DNA from: Methylomicrobium sp035916875 | Lineage (GTDB): Bacteria > Pseudomonadota > Gammaproteobacteria > Methylococcales > Methylomonadaceae | Assembly (NCBI RefSeq): GCF_035916875.1 | Contig: NZ_JAXUHN010000092.1 | Location: 62,001 to 126,000 of the forward strand | Length of the DNA stretch: 64,000 nucleotides | Reading direction: 5' to 3' | Notes under the pieces: generated by a model | What the model was told of the DNA's origin: nothing | The model's database searches: none | What the model saw: the letters and a program-made list of their open reading frames with translations, nothing else | Translations under genes and position numbers: made by a program | Part shown: positions 16,511-25,013 of the stretch, piece by piece | How the letters are laid out: every line of letters starts with the position of its first letter | Numbering within the stretch: the first letter of the stretch is position 1

Positions 16511-18458
16511 TGGCGCCTTCCTTGTTTTTCGCGTTGATCCGGTAGCGCCGGTCGAGCGCGGCCAAGAGGCCCCCGGCCGCCATAAAGATCGCGCCGAGCC
16601 AGATCCAGCGGATGAACGATTTGTAATAAATCCTGAGGCTCCAGGCACCCTGGTTGCCGAGTGGTTCGCCGATCGCGACGAACAGGTCGCGGAACAGGCC
16701 GGCGTCGATCGCGGCCTCGGTCATCGGCATCTTCTGCACCTGATAGACGCGTTTTTGAGGCTGCATCTCGGCAACCCTTTTGTCATCATGATCGACCGTC
16801 ACGAATGCCTGCTCGGCGACATAGTTGGGGCCCTGCGTCTGCTTGACGCCGTGAAACCTAAAGCTGTAGCCGGCCATGTCCAGCGCCTCGCCCGGCGCCA
16901 TGCGCACGTCCTTCTCGACGCTGTAGGACGTCGTCAAGGTGATGCCGATCACGAACACCGCGATACCCACGTGCGCGAGCGTCATGCCGTAGAATCCGGA
17001 AGGAATGCCTTTGAGCCTTTGCCAGGAGAAGCCCTTCGCGCCCATGCGGTCGTAAAAAGACAGTCCGGTGCTGGCCAGGGTCCAGAACGCGAGGCTCAGG
17101 CCAAAGGCCGCCGCCCAGGAATAAAACGGCATCGAAAGCGGCAACAACAGGCCCAGCACGACACAGGCCAACGCGATCCAGCGCACGCGCAGCGCCAGCG
17201 CGCCGAACAGGTCGCGCTTCCAGCGCAAGAGCATGCCGAGGCCGACTGCGACCGCGAGCGGCGCGGTCAACGGGATGAAAACCGCGTTGAAATAAGGAGG
17301 CCCGACCGAAATCTTGCCGAGTCCCAACGCATCGATCACCAAGGGATAGAGGGTGCCGAGCAGGATGCTGGCTGCGGTCACGACCAGCAGGATGTTGTTC
17401 AACAGAATCACCGACTCGCGCGACACCCAGTCGAAAGTCGCGCTGCTCTTGACGGTGGGCGCCCTGACCGCATACAGCAGCAGCGAGCCGCCGACCACGA
17501 TCGCGAGGAACACCAGGATGAACAGGCCGCGCGCCGGATCGCTCGCGAACGCATGCACCGATGTCAGGACGCCCGAGCGGACCAGGAAGGTGCCGAGCAG
17601 GCTCAGCGAAAAGGCGAAGATCGCGAGCAACACGGTCCAGGTCTTGAACACGCCGCGTTTTTCGGTCGCGGCCAGGGAATGGATCAACGCGGTGCCGACC
17701 AGCCAGGGCATGAACGAGGCGTTTTCGACCGGGTCCCAGAACCACCAGCCGCCCCAGCCCAGTTCGTAATAGGCCCACCAGCTGCCGAGCGCGATGCCGA
17801 TGGTCAGGAACATCCAGGCGATATTGGTCCAGGGCCGTGACCAGCGCGCCCAGGCCGCATCGAGCCGGCCTTCGAGCAGCGCCGCGATCGCGAACGCGAA
17901 GGCGACCGAGAAGCCGACATAGCCCATGTACAGCATCGGCGGATGGATCGCGAGGCCAGGGTCCTGCAGCAGCGGGTTCAAGTCGCGGCCTTCGGCTGGC
18001 GCGGGAAACAGCCGCTCGAACGGGTTCGAGGTCAGCAGCAGAAACAGCAGAAAGCCGATCGCCACCAGCCCCATCACGCCGAGCACCCGCGCGACGGTCG
18101 CCTCCGGAATGCTCTTGCTGAAGCGTGCGACCAGACCGGTCCAGCACGACAGCACCAGCGCCCAGAGCAAGAGCGAGCCTTCATGCGCGCCCCAGACACC
18201 CGAAATCAGGTACAAGGTCGGCAGCGCGGTATTCGAGTTGGTCGCGACATAGGCGACCGAAAAATCGTGCGTCAAAAAGCTCGTCGTCAGGCAGCCGAAC
18301 GAGATCGCCATGAACAAAAGCTGCGCATAAGCGGCGGGCCGGGCGACGCCGATCCAGCCGGCTATCGCGCGCGCGGAGCCTGTGATCGGCAAGGTGGCCA
18401 AGACGACCGCCATGCATAGGGCCATAATCAGCGCGAGGTGTCCTATTTCGGGTATCAT
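16503..18458 (-). CDS. ccmF: Heme lyase component CcmF
   Basis: A 651-residue inner-membrane protein with about 15 helices. It carries the tryptophan-rich heme-handling motif WGGWWFWDPVENASFMPWL, the WGAHEGSLLLW segment near the N-terminus, and a large periplasmic loop near the C-terminus (SYSVEKDVRMAPGEALDMAGYSF). With CcmH and CcmI it attaches heme covalently to CXXCH motifs. 131 bases separate it from ccmE; that gap carries a palindrome. Confidence 0.96.
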   Translation of the reverse strand: MIPEIGHLALIMALCMAVVLATLPITGSARAIAGWIGVARPAAYAQLLFMAISFGCLTTSFLTHDFSVAYVATNSNTALPTLYLISGVWGAHEGSLLLWALVLSCWTGLVARFSKSIPEATVARVLGVMGLVAIGFLLFLLLTSNPFERLFPAPAEGRDLNPLLQDPGLAIHPPMLYMGYVGFSVAFAFAIAALLEGRLDAAWARWSRPWTNIAWMFLTIGIALGSWWAYYELGWGGWWFWDPVENASFMPWLVGTALIHSLAATEKRGVFKTWTVLLAIFAFSLSLLGTFLVRSGVLTSVHAFASDPARGLFILVFLAIVVGGSLLLYAVRAPTVKSSATFDWVSRESVILLNNILLVVTAASILLGTLYPLVIDALGLGKISVGPPYFNAVFIPLTAPLAVAVGLGMLLRWKRDLFGALALRVRWIALACVVLGLLLPLSMPFYSWAAAFGLSLAFWTLASTGLSFYDRMGAKGFSWQRLKGIPSGFYGMTLAHVGIAVFVIGITLTTSYSVEKDVRMAPGEALDMAGYSFRFHGVKQTQGPNYVAEQAFVTVDHDDKRVAEMQPQKRVYQVQKMPMTEAAIDAGLFRDLFVAIGEPLGNQGAWSLRIYYKSFIRWIWLGAIFMAAGGLLAALDRRYRINAKNKEGANA

Positions 18459-18561
18459 TTGGAATTGACCTGAATGCGCGTTGCTTAGCGCGTTGACTTT
18501 AAAAAGGATTCAAATGGAATTGAATTACACTAACACATTCGTATTAAAAAAGGCCTTAGCC

Positions 18562-18587
18562 GTAGGGTACCCGATGCGCACCCTAGC
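18562..18587. repeat. Extragenic palindrome between ccmE and ccmF
   Basis: CGTAGGGTACCCGATGCG followed by CACCCTAGCC; arms TAGGGT / ACCCTA with imperfect inner pairing. Its GGGTRC core relates it to the palindromes at 5047, 6253, 22195 and 56664. It lies in the only long gap of the ccmC-ccmI half of the operon. Confidence 0.5.
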
Positions 18588-18589
18588 CT

Positions 18590-19033
18590 TTATTTACCAT
18601 CGACTGGCGCATCCTGATTTTTCAAGCTTGCCTTCACTTCCGGCGGCATATAGTTCTCGTCATGCTTGGCCAAGACTTCCTCGGCGATGAAGACGCCCTG
18701 GTCGTTCAACTTGCCGTGCGCGACGATGCCCTGGCCTTCCCTGAACAAGTCAGGCAGGATGCCGGTGTATTCGACGACCACTTCCTTGCTGAAGTCGGTC
18801 AAGGTGAAGCGCACCGTCAAGCCGTCGCCGGGACGCGACACCGAGCCCTTGACTACCATGCCGCCCAAACGGAACAAGGCGTCCTTCGGCGCCTTGCCGG
18901 CCACGACGTCGGTCGTCGAGAAAAAATACATCAGGTTGTCGTTAAATGATTTCAGCGCGAAAAATGTCGCCGCGCCGATGCCGACGACCATCAGGCCGAT
19001 CAACAGCAATCGCTGTTTTCTATGCGGTTTCAT
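18590..19033 (-). CDS. ccmE: Heme chaperone CcmE
   Basis: A 147-residue periplasmic heme chaperone with N-terminal membrane anchor (residues 9-27) and an OB-fold. The covalent heme-binding histidine is H124, in LAKHDENYMPPEV, with Y128 four residues later, as in the family. It receives heme from CcmC and gives it to CcmF. It overlaps the ccmD stop by 4 bases. Confidence 0.95.
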   Translation of the reverse strand: MKPHRKQRLLLIGLMVVGIGAATFFALKSFNDNLMYFFSTTDVVAGKAPKDALFRLGGMVVKGSVSRPGDGLTVRFTLTDFSKEVVVEYTGILPDLFREGQGIVAHGKLNDQGVFIAEEVLAKHDENYMPPEVKASLKNQDAPVDGK

Positions 19034-19194
19034 CCTTCCTTCCGTTTAGTTTTGGAGAGTTGCCGACGCAGCCACTGTTTGCGCTGCATGACCGGAATCA
19101 TGATGTTGGCGGCGAGCACCGCCAGGGTAATGCCGTAGGCGGTCCAGACATAAAAGGCGTAGCCGCCCATCGCGAAAAATTCCTTTACACTCAT
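19030..19194 (-). CDS. ccmD: Heme exporter protein CcmD
   Basis: A 54-residue single-helix protein (MSVKEFFAMGGYAFYVWTAY), with the typical GGYAFYVWxAYG motif before the helix and a basic C-terminus. CcmD frees holo-CcmE from the CcmABC complex. The ATG at 19194 overlaps the ccmC stop by 4 bases. Its reading frame continues upstream as a long open frame through ccmC, but only the last 54 codons are real. Confidence 0.93.
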   Translation of the reverse strand: MSVKEFFAMGGYAFYVWTAYGITLAVLAANIMIPVMQRKQWLRRQLSKTKRKEG

Positions 19195-19955
19195 GACGCC
19201 GTCCCGAAAAATTTGTTGCGAACCCATTGCGCCGAGCGTTCGCGCTGCAAGACTTCGACGCGCGCGCGTTGCAGCATCGCGATCAGGTAATAGAATTTGA
19301 AGGCAAGCGCCATCAACAGCAGCGGAATCAGCATACTGACATGAATCGATGGTTTGTCCATCTTGGTGACTGTCGGTCCTTGATGCAGCGTGTTCCACCA
19401 TTCGACCGAATAATGAATGATCGGGATGTTCACCACGCCGACCAGCGCCAAAATCGCGACCGCTTTCGAGGCGACGCGCTTGTCGTCGATCGCGCCGTAA
19501 AGTCCGATCACGCCGAGATAGAGGAACAATAAGATCAGCTCCGAAGTCAACCGCGCATCCCAGACCCACCAGGTTCCCCACATCGGCTTGCCCCACAAGG
19601 AACCGGTCACCAGGGCGACAAAGGTAAAACCGGCGCCGACCGGCGCGCTGCTGATCGCAACCACCTCGGCCAGCTTGATCCTCCAAATCAGGCCGATCGC
19701 GCCCGCCACCGCCATGATGGTATAGATGAACAGAGACATCCACGCGCTCGGCACATGGATATAAATGATCCGATAGCTGTCGCCCTGCTGGTAATCCGGC
19801 GGCGCGAGATACAGGCCGCCATACAGGCCGGCAGCGGTCAACAGGATGAAAATGGCGCTCAGCCAGGGCATCAGGCGCTCGGTCAACGCATAGAAATGCG
19901 GCGGCGAAGCCATACGATGAAAAAATCGGACGAAGGAATCGGGAACTAGGAACAT
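19191..19955 (-). CDS. ccmC: Heme exporter/handling protein CcmC
   Basis: A 254-residue protein with six membrane helices. It carries the WWD-domain motif WGTWWVWDARLTSE and flanking histidines (HVPSAWM near residue 67; HYSVEWWNTLHQG near 180) that hold heme. It loads heme onto CcmE. A gap of 195 bases separates it from ccmB; this gap contains a long palindrome. Confidence 0.95.
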   Translation of the reverse strand: MFLVPDSFVRFFHRMASPPHFYALTERLMPWLSAIFILLTAAGLYGGLYLAPPDYQQGDSYRIIYIHVPSAWMSLFIYTIMAVAGAIGLIWRIKLAEVVAISSAPVGAGFTFVALVTGSLWGKPMWGTWWVWDARLTSELILLFLYLGVIGLYGAIDDKRVASKAVAILALVGVVNIPIIHYSVEWWNTLHQGPTVTKMDKPSIHVSMLIPLLLMALAFKFYYLIAMLQRARVEVLQRERSAQWVRNKFFGTAS

Positions 19956-19988
19956 AACAAACTAGGTACAATGTACAAGGTTAAAGCT

Positions 19989-20059
19989 GTAGGGCGGATA
20001 AGCGCCAGCGCATCCGCCAAAATCGGGAAGGCGGATGCGCTGGCGCTTATCCGTCCTAC
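19989..20059. repeat. Long REP-like inverted repeat between ccmB and ccmC
   Basis: Two 30-base arms (19989-20018 and 20030-20059) are complementary at every position except one G-T pair, around an 11-base loop. The ends are GTAGG...CCTAC and the core is GGCGGATGCGCTGGCGCTTA. This is the design of REP elements mobilised by RAYT transposases. In RNA it would form a very stable hairpin inside the ccm transcript and could stop or stabilise mRNA. Confidence 0.85.
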
Positions 20060-20150
20060 CTTACTTAAATATATCCACATCGTTGCCACGTTCGCCATGA
20101 AAACGAGGATAAATAATTCTGAACCTGATTGGCTATTCTAAAAGATATTA

Positions 20151-20825
20151 TCAATTTATACTCATTTTTAATGCCGCCGCCGTCGGCCAGGGCGCCAGAA
20201 CCAGCGCCAGCAGCAGGATAGAAAGCAATATGCTGATCTGCGCATCGACCGGCAAACCGCCAGCGGCCATTTGCACCGCATTGCCCGCGAAGATCAGTAC
20301 CGGCACATAAAGCGGCAGCACCAACAGCGACAGGATCATGCCGCCGCGCCGAAGGCCGACGGTCAAAGCGACGCCGATTGCGCCGATCAGACTCAGCACC
20401 GGCGTACCGAGCAGCAAGGTCAACAACAACACGCCCAGGGCATGGCTGGGCAACCCCAAAAATACCGCGAGCAGCGGCGCGACCAGCAAAAGCGGCAATC
20501 CGGTCACCAGCCAGTGCGCGATCACCTTCGCCAGCACCAGCAGCGATGCCGGATGCGGGCTCAGCAGCATTTGTTCGAGCGAGCCGTCGTCAAAATCGGA
20601 GCGGAACAAGCTGTCCAGCGACAACATCGCCGCGAGCAGCGCCGCGACCCAGATCACGCCCGGCGCGATCGCCTGCAATAAATGCGGCTGCGCGCCGATG
20701 CCGAGCGGAAACAAGGTAATCACCAGCACAAAAAACAGCAAGGGATTGATCATCTCCGCGCGCCGCCGAAATGCCAGCACCAGATCGCGGCGGAGGATGG
20801 CCAGAAAAGCTCGAGTCAGTGTCAT
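20151..20825 (-). CDS. ccmB: Heme exporter permease CcmB
   Basis: 224 residues from ATG 20825, sharing one base with the ccmA stop (TGATG). Six hydrophobic helices. Family features include INPLLFFVLVITLFPLGIG near the N-terminus and SLDSLFRSDFDDGSLEQMLLSP around residues 67-88. It forms the CcmAB ABC complex that drives release of holo-CcmE from CcmC. The in-frame extension upstream lies in ccmA and is not used. Confidence 0.95.
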   Translation of the reverse strand: MTLTRAFLAILRRDLVLAFRRRAEMINPLLFFVLVITLFPLGIGAQPHLLQAIAPGVIWVAALLAAMLSLDSLFRSDFDDGSLEQMLLSPHPASLLVLAKVIAHWLVTGLPLLLVAPLLAVFLGLPSHALGVLLLTLLLGTPVLSLIGAIGVALTVGLRRGGMILSLLVLPLYVPVLIFAGNAVQMAAGGLPVDAQISILLSILLLALVLAPWPTAAALKMSIN

Positions 20826-21445
20826 CAGGATAAATGAATACGCTGCACGACCGCATCGTGCAGATCGATGTCGTGGTGTGAGGTTAAAACGATCATGCCG
20901 CCGTCGGCGCAGTGTTCGCGCATCAACGATTCGATCAGCGCGATGCCGGCCCTGTCGAGCGAGGTAAACGGCTCGTCGAGAATCCATAAGCGATTGCCTG
21001 TGGTCAACAGGCGCGCCAACGACAGGCGTCTTTTCTGCCCCGCTGACAAACTCTGCGCCGGCACATCGTCATAGCCATTCAAATGCACTCGCACCAGCGC
21101 TTCGTCGATCGAAAAACGTCCGGGGCGGCCCAAGGCGAGCGACACATTCAAGTTTTCGAGTACGGTCAGCTCTTTTTTGATGCCGTCCAGATGGCCGACA
21201 TAAGCCATGTCGGCGTAATAACGACTGTCGTCGATCGGCTCGCCGAGCCACAACACCTGGCCCGCATCCGCCTCGCGAAAGCCGCACAGGATGCGCAGCA
21301 GAGACGTCTTGCCGCTGCCGTTCTTGCCTTCGAGCAATAAGACTTGTCCGGCATGCAAGGTAAAATTCAGTTCCTCGAACAGCACGCGATCGTCGCGTAT
21401 GCAGCTTAAATCAACGCCTGCGAGCACTATCGATTTATCCGTCAT
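20825..21445 (-). CDS. ccmA: Heme exporter ATP-binding protein CcmA
   Basis: A 206-residue ABC ATPase with Walker A at residues 40-47 (GKNGSGKT), signature LSAGQKRRLSLARLL, Walker B LWILDEPF, and switch His in LTSHHDIDL. It powers CcmB. It overlaps rlmB by 4 bases, so the ccm set is probably transcribed from the rlmB promoter. Confidence 0.95.
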   Translation of the reverse strand: MTDKSIVLAGVDLSCIRDDRVLFEELNFTLHAGQVLLLEGKNGSGKTSLLRILCGFREADAGQVLWLGEPIDDSRYYADMAYVGHLDGIKKELTVLENLNVSLALGRPGRFSIDEALVRVHLNGYDDVPAQSLSAGQKRRLSLARLLTTGNRLWILDEPFTSLDRAGIALIESLMREHCADGGMIVLTSHHDIDLHDAVVQRIHLS

Positions 21446-22185
21446 GCAGTCATCCGCTGACGCAGAACCTCATAGAGAAGCACGCCGGTCGCGACCGACA
21501 AATTCAGACTTTCGACGCTGCCCCGCATTGGCAGAGCGACCAGCATGTCGCAGGCTTCCTGGGTCAAGCGCCTCAGACCCTTGCCCTCTGCGCCAATCAC
21601 CAATGCCATCGGCACACTTAAATCGGCTTGGTAAACTGGTTGTGCACTTTCGCCGGCCGCGCCGAATACCCAGATGCCCTGTTCCTTCAACCAGCGCAGA
21701 GTGCGTGCCAAGTTGGTCACCTGGTAGACGGGCACCGTTTCGGCCGCGCCGCTGGAGACCTTGCAGACAGTCGGGGTGATGCCGGCGGCATTGTCCTTGG
21801 TGACGATCACGCCATTGACGCCGGTCGCATCGGCGGTGCGTAGGCAGGCGCCAAAATTATGCGGGTCCTGTACATGGTCGAGTACCAGAAACAGGGCAGG
21901 GGCGGCCAGATTCTGCACCGCCGTTTTCAGATTGTGCTCCGGCAACTCGCCGGGCAACTCGATCTCGATCACGATGCCCTGGTGTTGATTGCCCTCCGCA
22001 AATCGATCCAGTTTCTTACGGTCGGTTTTTTCGGGCACGATGCCAAGCGCTTCCAGATCGTCGATCGCCCGGGCCAGGCGCTGATCCTGCCGTTGGACGT
22101 CGATCCATGCCTGGGTAATTTTGTGCGGCGAATACTGCAACGCCGATTGCACGGCATGCAGGCCGAAGATTTTGCTTAATTTCAT
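21442..22185 (-). CDS. rlmB: 23S rRNA Gm2251 2'-O-methyltransferase RlmB
   Basis: A 247-residue SPOUT (TrmH-type) methyltransferase. The N-terminal RNA-binding part starts KIFGLHAVQSALQ. The catalytic knot has LVLDHVQDPHNFGACLRTADATG, ALVIGAEGKGLRRL and the C-terminal SLNLSVATGVLLYEVLRQR. It methylates G2251 in the P-loop of 23S rRNA. It stands at the head of the ccm genes with a 4-base overlap, an unusual pairing that ties translation machinery and cytochrome maturation in one transcript. Confidence 0.95.
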   Translation of the reverse strand: MKLSKIFGLHAVQSALQYSPHKITQAWIDVQRQDQRLARAIDDLEALGIVPEKTDRKKLDRFAEGNQHQGIVIEIELPGELPEHNLKTAVQNLAAPALFLVLDHVQDPHNFGACLRTADATGVNGVIVTKDNAAGITPTVCKVSSGAAETVPVYQVTNLARTLRWLKEQGIWVFGAAGESAQPVYQADLSVPMALVIGAEGKGLRRLTQEACDMLVALPMRGSVESLNLSVATGVLLYEVLRQRMTA

Positions 22186-22191
22186 CAGTCG

Positions 22192-22215
22192 TAAGGGTGC
22201 GCGTCGCGCACCTTT
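22192..22215. repeat. Short extragenic palindrome upstream of rlmB
   Basis: GGTGCGCG-TC-GCGCACC flanked by AAG/CTTTT. It has the same plan as the hairpin at 5047-5067 with T/A exchanged for C/G in the arms. It lies in the rlmB leader, 10 bases from the start codon. Confidence 0.55.
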
Positions 22216-22238
22216 TCTGGGTTAGGTATATGTCGAAG

Positions 22239-22274
22239 GTGTGCGATACCCAAAGGGCATAGAAATGCGCACAC
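22239..22274. repeat. Extragenic palindrome, GGTACGCATTTATGCCC family (inverted)
   Basis: Read on the minus strand it is GTGTGCGCATTTCTATGCCC, then TTTGGGTATCGCACAC. This matches the elements at 6253-6290 and 56664-56703 base for base over most of its length. It sits between the divergent rlmB and mutL genes, near where their promoters must lie. Confidence 0.7.
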
Positions 22275-22379
22275 TACCCGAAATCGCTCAATTATACCAG
22301 TATGACTTTGATTCGGGCGACTGTTGTACGCTTTCCGGCCGATCAACGGTAAAATAGGATTTTGTTTGAGCTTACGCGG

Positions 22380-24194
22380 ATGCGCATTCATTTACTCCCA
22401 ACCCAACTTGTCAATCAGATCGCGGCCGGCGAAGTGGTCGAAAGACCCTCATCGGTAGTCAAGGAGCTGGTCGAGAACAGCTTCGATGCGGGCGCCCGGC
22501 AGATTCACATCGACATCGAACAAGGCGGCGCGCGGCTGATCAAAATTCGTGACGACGGCTGTGGCATCGGCAAAGACGATTTGCCGCTGGCGCTATCCCG
22601 TCATGCAACCAGTAAAATCGCAACCTTACAGGATCTCGAGCACGTCGCCAGCATGGGCTTTCGCGGCGAAGCGCTGCCGAGCATCAGTTCGGTTGCCCGC
22701 TTGACGCTAATCTCGCGAACCGCCGATGCCGACTGCGCCTGGCAGGTCCATGCCGACGGCACCGAGTGCAACTTCGATCCGCAGCCCGATCCGCACCCGC
22801 AGGGCACGACCGTCGATGTGCGCGATCTGTTTTACAACACGCCGGCGCGCCGTAAATTTCTGAAGTCCGAAAAAACCGAATTCGATCATATCGAAACGCT
22901 CGTCAAACGGATGGCATTGAGCCGTTTCGATATCGGCTTCCGGCTGACGCATAACCAAAAAGAAATTCTGAATCTGAAACAGGCCGAGACGCCCGCCGAA
23001 CAGGAAAAGCGCATCGCGAGCATCTGCGGCTCGGCCTTCATCGACCAGTGCGTCAAGATCGATTTTGCCTCCTCCGGGCTGGAGCTGACCGGTTGGGTCG
23101 GTCTGCCGACCTTTTCGCGCAGCCAGCCGGACATGCAGTTTTTCTATGTGAACGGCCGTTTGATCAAGGACAAACTGGTCGCGCATGCTGTCAAGCAGGC
23201 TTATCAGGACGTGCTGTATCACGGCCGCCAGCCGGTGTTCGTGTTGTATTTGACGCTCGACCCGGCGCTGGTCGATGTGAATGCGCATCCGACCAAGCTC
23301 GAAGTGCGCTTCCGGGAAGGCCGGCTCGTTCATGATTTTCTATTCAGCGCGCTGCATCGCTCGTTGGCCGAAGTGCGGCCTGGGCAGCAGCAAAATGTCG
23401 TGACGCTCCCGACTGCGGAATTGTCGGCGGAGACGTTTATCAGGCCGCAGGAGATGGAGCGCCGGCCGCCTGCATTTCAGTCGCGCCCGTCGCAGCAGGC
23501 GAGCCTGCCTTTGTCGGTGCAGGAAGAAATCCGGGCTTATGCAGCGCTGCACAGTACGCCGGTTCCGACGCCTTCTCCCGCACCGATGCCGGCGCCGGAA
23601 AAAACGGACGTTCATCCATTGGGCTATGCGGTCGCGCATCTTCACAACATCTACATCCTGTCCGAGACGCCGACAGGAGTGATTCTGGTCGATACGCATG
23701 CCGCACACGAGCGGATCAGTTACGAGCGTCTGAAACGGCAATACGAACAAGGCGCGGTCGCGCAGCAGCCGTTGCTATTGCCGATCAAGATTCAAGTCAG
23801 CACCCGCGAGGCCGATCTTGCCGAACAGTCGCATGACTATTTTGCGGCGTTAGGACTCGAGGTCAACCGCTCCGGCCCCGAAACGCTGGTTTTGCGCTCG
23901 GTGCCGGCCCTGCTGGCGGGAGCCGACGCAGAAACGCTGCTTCGCGATGTGTTGGCCGATCTGTCCGTACATGGCGCGAGTCAAAGGATTCAGCAGCAAG
24001 CGAATGCCGTGCTGGCGACGATGGCTTGTCACGGCTCGGTCAGGGCGCACCGGCGCTTGACCGTCAGCGAGATGAATGCGTTATTGAGAGATATGGAACA
24101 GACCGAGCGCAGCGGCCAATGCAATCACGGCCGCCCGACCTGGATTGAACTTTCGACCCAGGAACTGGATAAGTTTTTTATGCGCGGGCAATAG
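22380..24194 (+). CDS. mutL: DNA mismatch repair protein MutL
   Basis: 604 residues from ATG 22380; MRIHLLPTQLVNQIAAGEVVERP is the canonical N-terminus. The GHKL ATPase motifs are ELVENSFDAGA, RDDGCGI and MGFRGEALPSISSV. A Pro-rich linker (residues about 395-420, TPVPTPSPAPMPAPE) separates the C-terminal dimerisation domain. That domain carries DTHAAHERISYE (residues 438-449), close to the DQHA(X)2E(X)4E endonuclease motif, plus ACHGSVRAHR and QCNHGRPT, which fit the other metal-site motifs. This suggests a MutL with its own nicking activity, as in bacteria without MutH. Divergent from rlmB. Confidence 0.96.
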   Translation: MRIHLLPTQLVNQIAAGEVVERPSSVVKELVENSFDAGARQIHIDIEQGGARLIKIRDDGCGIGKDDLPLALSRHATSKIATLQDLEHVASMGFRGEALPSISSVARLTLISRTADADCAWQVHADGTECNFDPQPDPHPQGTTVDVRDLFYNTPARRKFLKSEKTEFDHIETLVKRMALSRFDIGFRLTHNQKEILNLKQAETPAEQEKRIASICGSAFIDQCVKIDFASSGLELTGWVGLPTFSRSQPDMQFFYVNGRLIKDKLVAHAVKQAYQDVLYHGRQPVFVLYLTLDPALVDVNAHPTKLEVRFREGRLVHDFLFSALHRSLAEVRPGQQQNVVTLPTAELSAETFIRPQEMERRPPAFQSRPSQQASLPLSVQEEIRAYAALHSTPVPTPSPAPMPAPEKTDVHPLGYAVAHLHNIYILSETPTGVILVDTHAAHERISYERLKRQYEQGAVAQQPLLLPIKIQVSTREADLAEQSHDYFAALGLEVNRSGPETLVLRSVPALLAGADAETLLRDVLADLSVHGASQRIQQQANAVLATMACHGSVRAHRRLTVSEMNALLRDMEQTERSGQCNHGRPTWIELSTQELDKFFMRGQ

Positions 24195-24396
24195 CATCGA
24201 TAAGAAGCGGAGGCTGTCGCAAATAGAATTGCGGATAACGAGATGCCGCTCGAAGGTCAGAGCAACCGGCCGGGTGCCGAGAGAGGAAGTACCCGACCGG
24301 AACCGGGCCGCAATCTGAATTTGAGAAGCAGAAAAATGCCTGGAATGGGCTGCATGTCAGCCCATTCTTCACTGCCGATTGCAAAGAGCGATTAAA
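24195..24396. other. Convergent intergenic region with stable hairpins
   Basis: Between the mutL stop and the stop of the minus-strand gene at 24397 there are two strong inverted repeats. One is CCGGCCGGGT / ACCCGACCGG around 24268-24302; the other is GAATGGGCTG-CATGT-CAGCCCATTC near 24346-24370. Neither is followed by a T-run. They may be 3'-end hairpins of the two converging messages or a small structured RNA; no known RNA family was recognised. Confidence 0.4.
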
Positions 24397-24846
24397 TCAG
24401 GCTCGGTATTTGGGCATCGCTTCGAACTTTGCGACCGCATTCTTGATTTTGGCTTCGGTGTCGGCGTCCAGTTCGTTGTTCTTGTAGACTTTATCGAGCA
24501 AGCCTTCAGAGACCAGCGCTTCCTTGATCCAGCGCTTGGCGAAACGGTAGTTGGTGAATACGGCGGTTATCTCTCCGGTCTCCGGATTGCGCAGGCCCGG
24601 CTTTGCCGGAGCTTCTGGGGCAGGTGCTGTGCTTGCAGCAGCGGGGACGGGCTTCGGTGCTTGAGCGGCAGGCTTGGGCGCGGGAGCGGCTTCCTGTTTG
24701 GCCGCGGGTTTCGGCGCATGCGCGGCGGCCGGAGCAGGCTTCGCCTCACTGGCAGCGGCGTTCACGTTGGCTTTTTTATCGTTCCTTACTTGATAAACGA
24801 CATAAGCCACAAAAATAACAGTAAGAATAAACAACCCTTCAGTCAT
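24397..24846 (-). CDS. Membrane-anchored protein with Ala/Pro/Lys linker, unknown function
   Basis: 149 residues from ATG 24846, with GAGGGGG 9 bases upstream. One N-terminal helix (LFILTVIFVAYVVYQVR) is followed by a roughly 65-residue low-complexity linker rich in A, P and K (APKPAAKQEAAPAPKP). A compact C-terminal domain of about 60 residues follows (GLRNPETGEITAVFTNYRFA; KRWIKEALVSEGLLDKVYKN). I do not recognise the domain. The build, anchor plus stretched linker plus small domain, suits a periplasmic or cytoplasmic tether. A possible Fur-type operator lies just upstream. Confidence 0.75.
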   Translation of the reverse strand: MTEGLFILTVIFVAYVVYQVRNDKKANVNAAASEAKPAPAAAHAPKPAAKQEAAPAPKPAAQAPKPVPAAASTAPAPEAPAKPGLRNPETGEITAVFTNYRFAKRWIKEALVSEGLLDKVYKNNELDADTEAKIKNAVAKFEAMPKYRA

Positions 24847-24885
24847 GACGGACAACCCCCTCTAATTATTGAATTTATATACCGG

Positions 24886-24904
24886 TCATCATTATTATCA
24901 TCGA
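24886..24904 (-). promoter_or_regulatory. Possible Fur-type operator upstream of 24846 gene
   Basis: On the minus strand TCGATGATAATAATGATGA is a run of GATAAT-like hexamers of the Fur-box type. It lies immediately upstream of a possible -10 (TATAAA at 24874-24879), about 40 bases before the start codon. A second weaker match, ATAATCGTTTTCATT, lies near 24990-25004. AT-rich hexamers occur by chance, so this is tentative. Confidence 0.3.
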
Positions 24905-25013
24905 GAGCCAACGGTTTTCCGGCAAGCCGTTTTCCCATCTGCCGAATATACCAGAAGCTGGTCAGCCTGGTAAACCTTCACAGCCAAAATAATCGTTTTC
25001 ATTTGCATGAATG

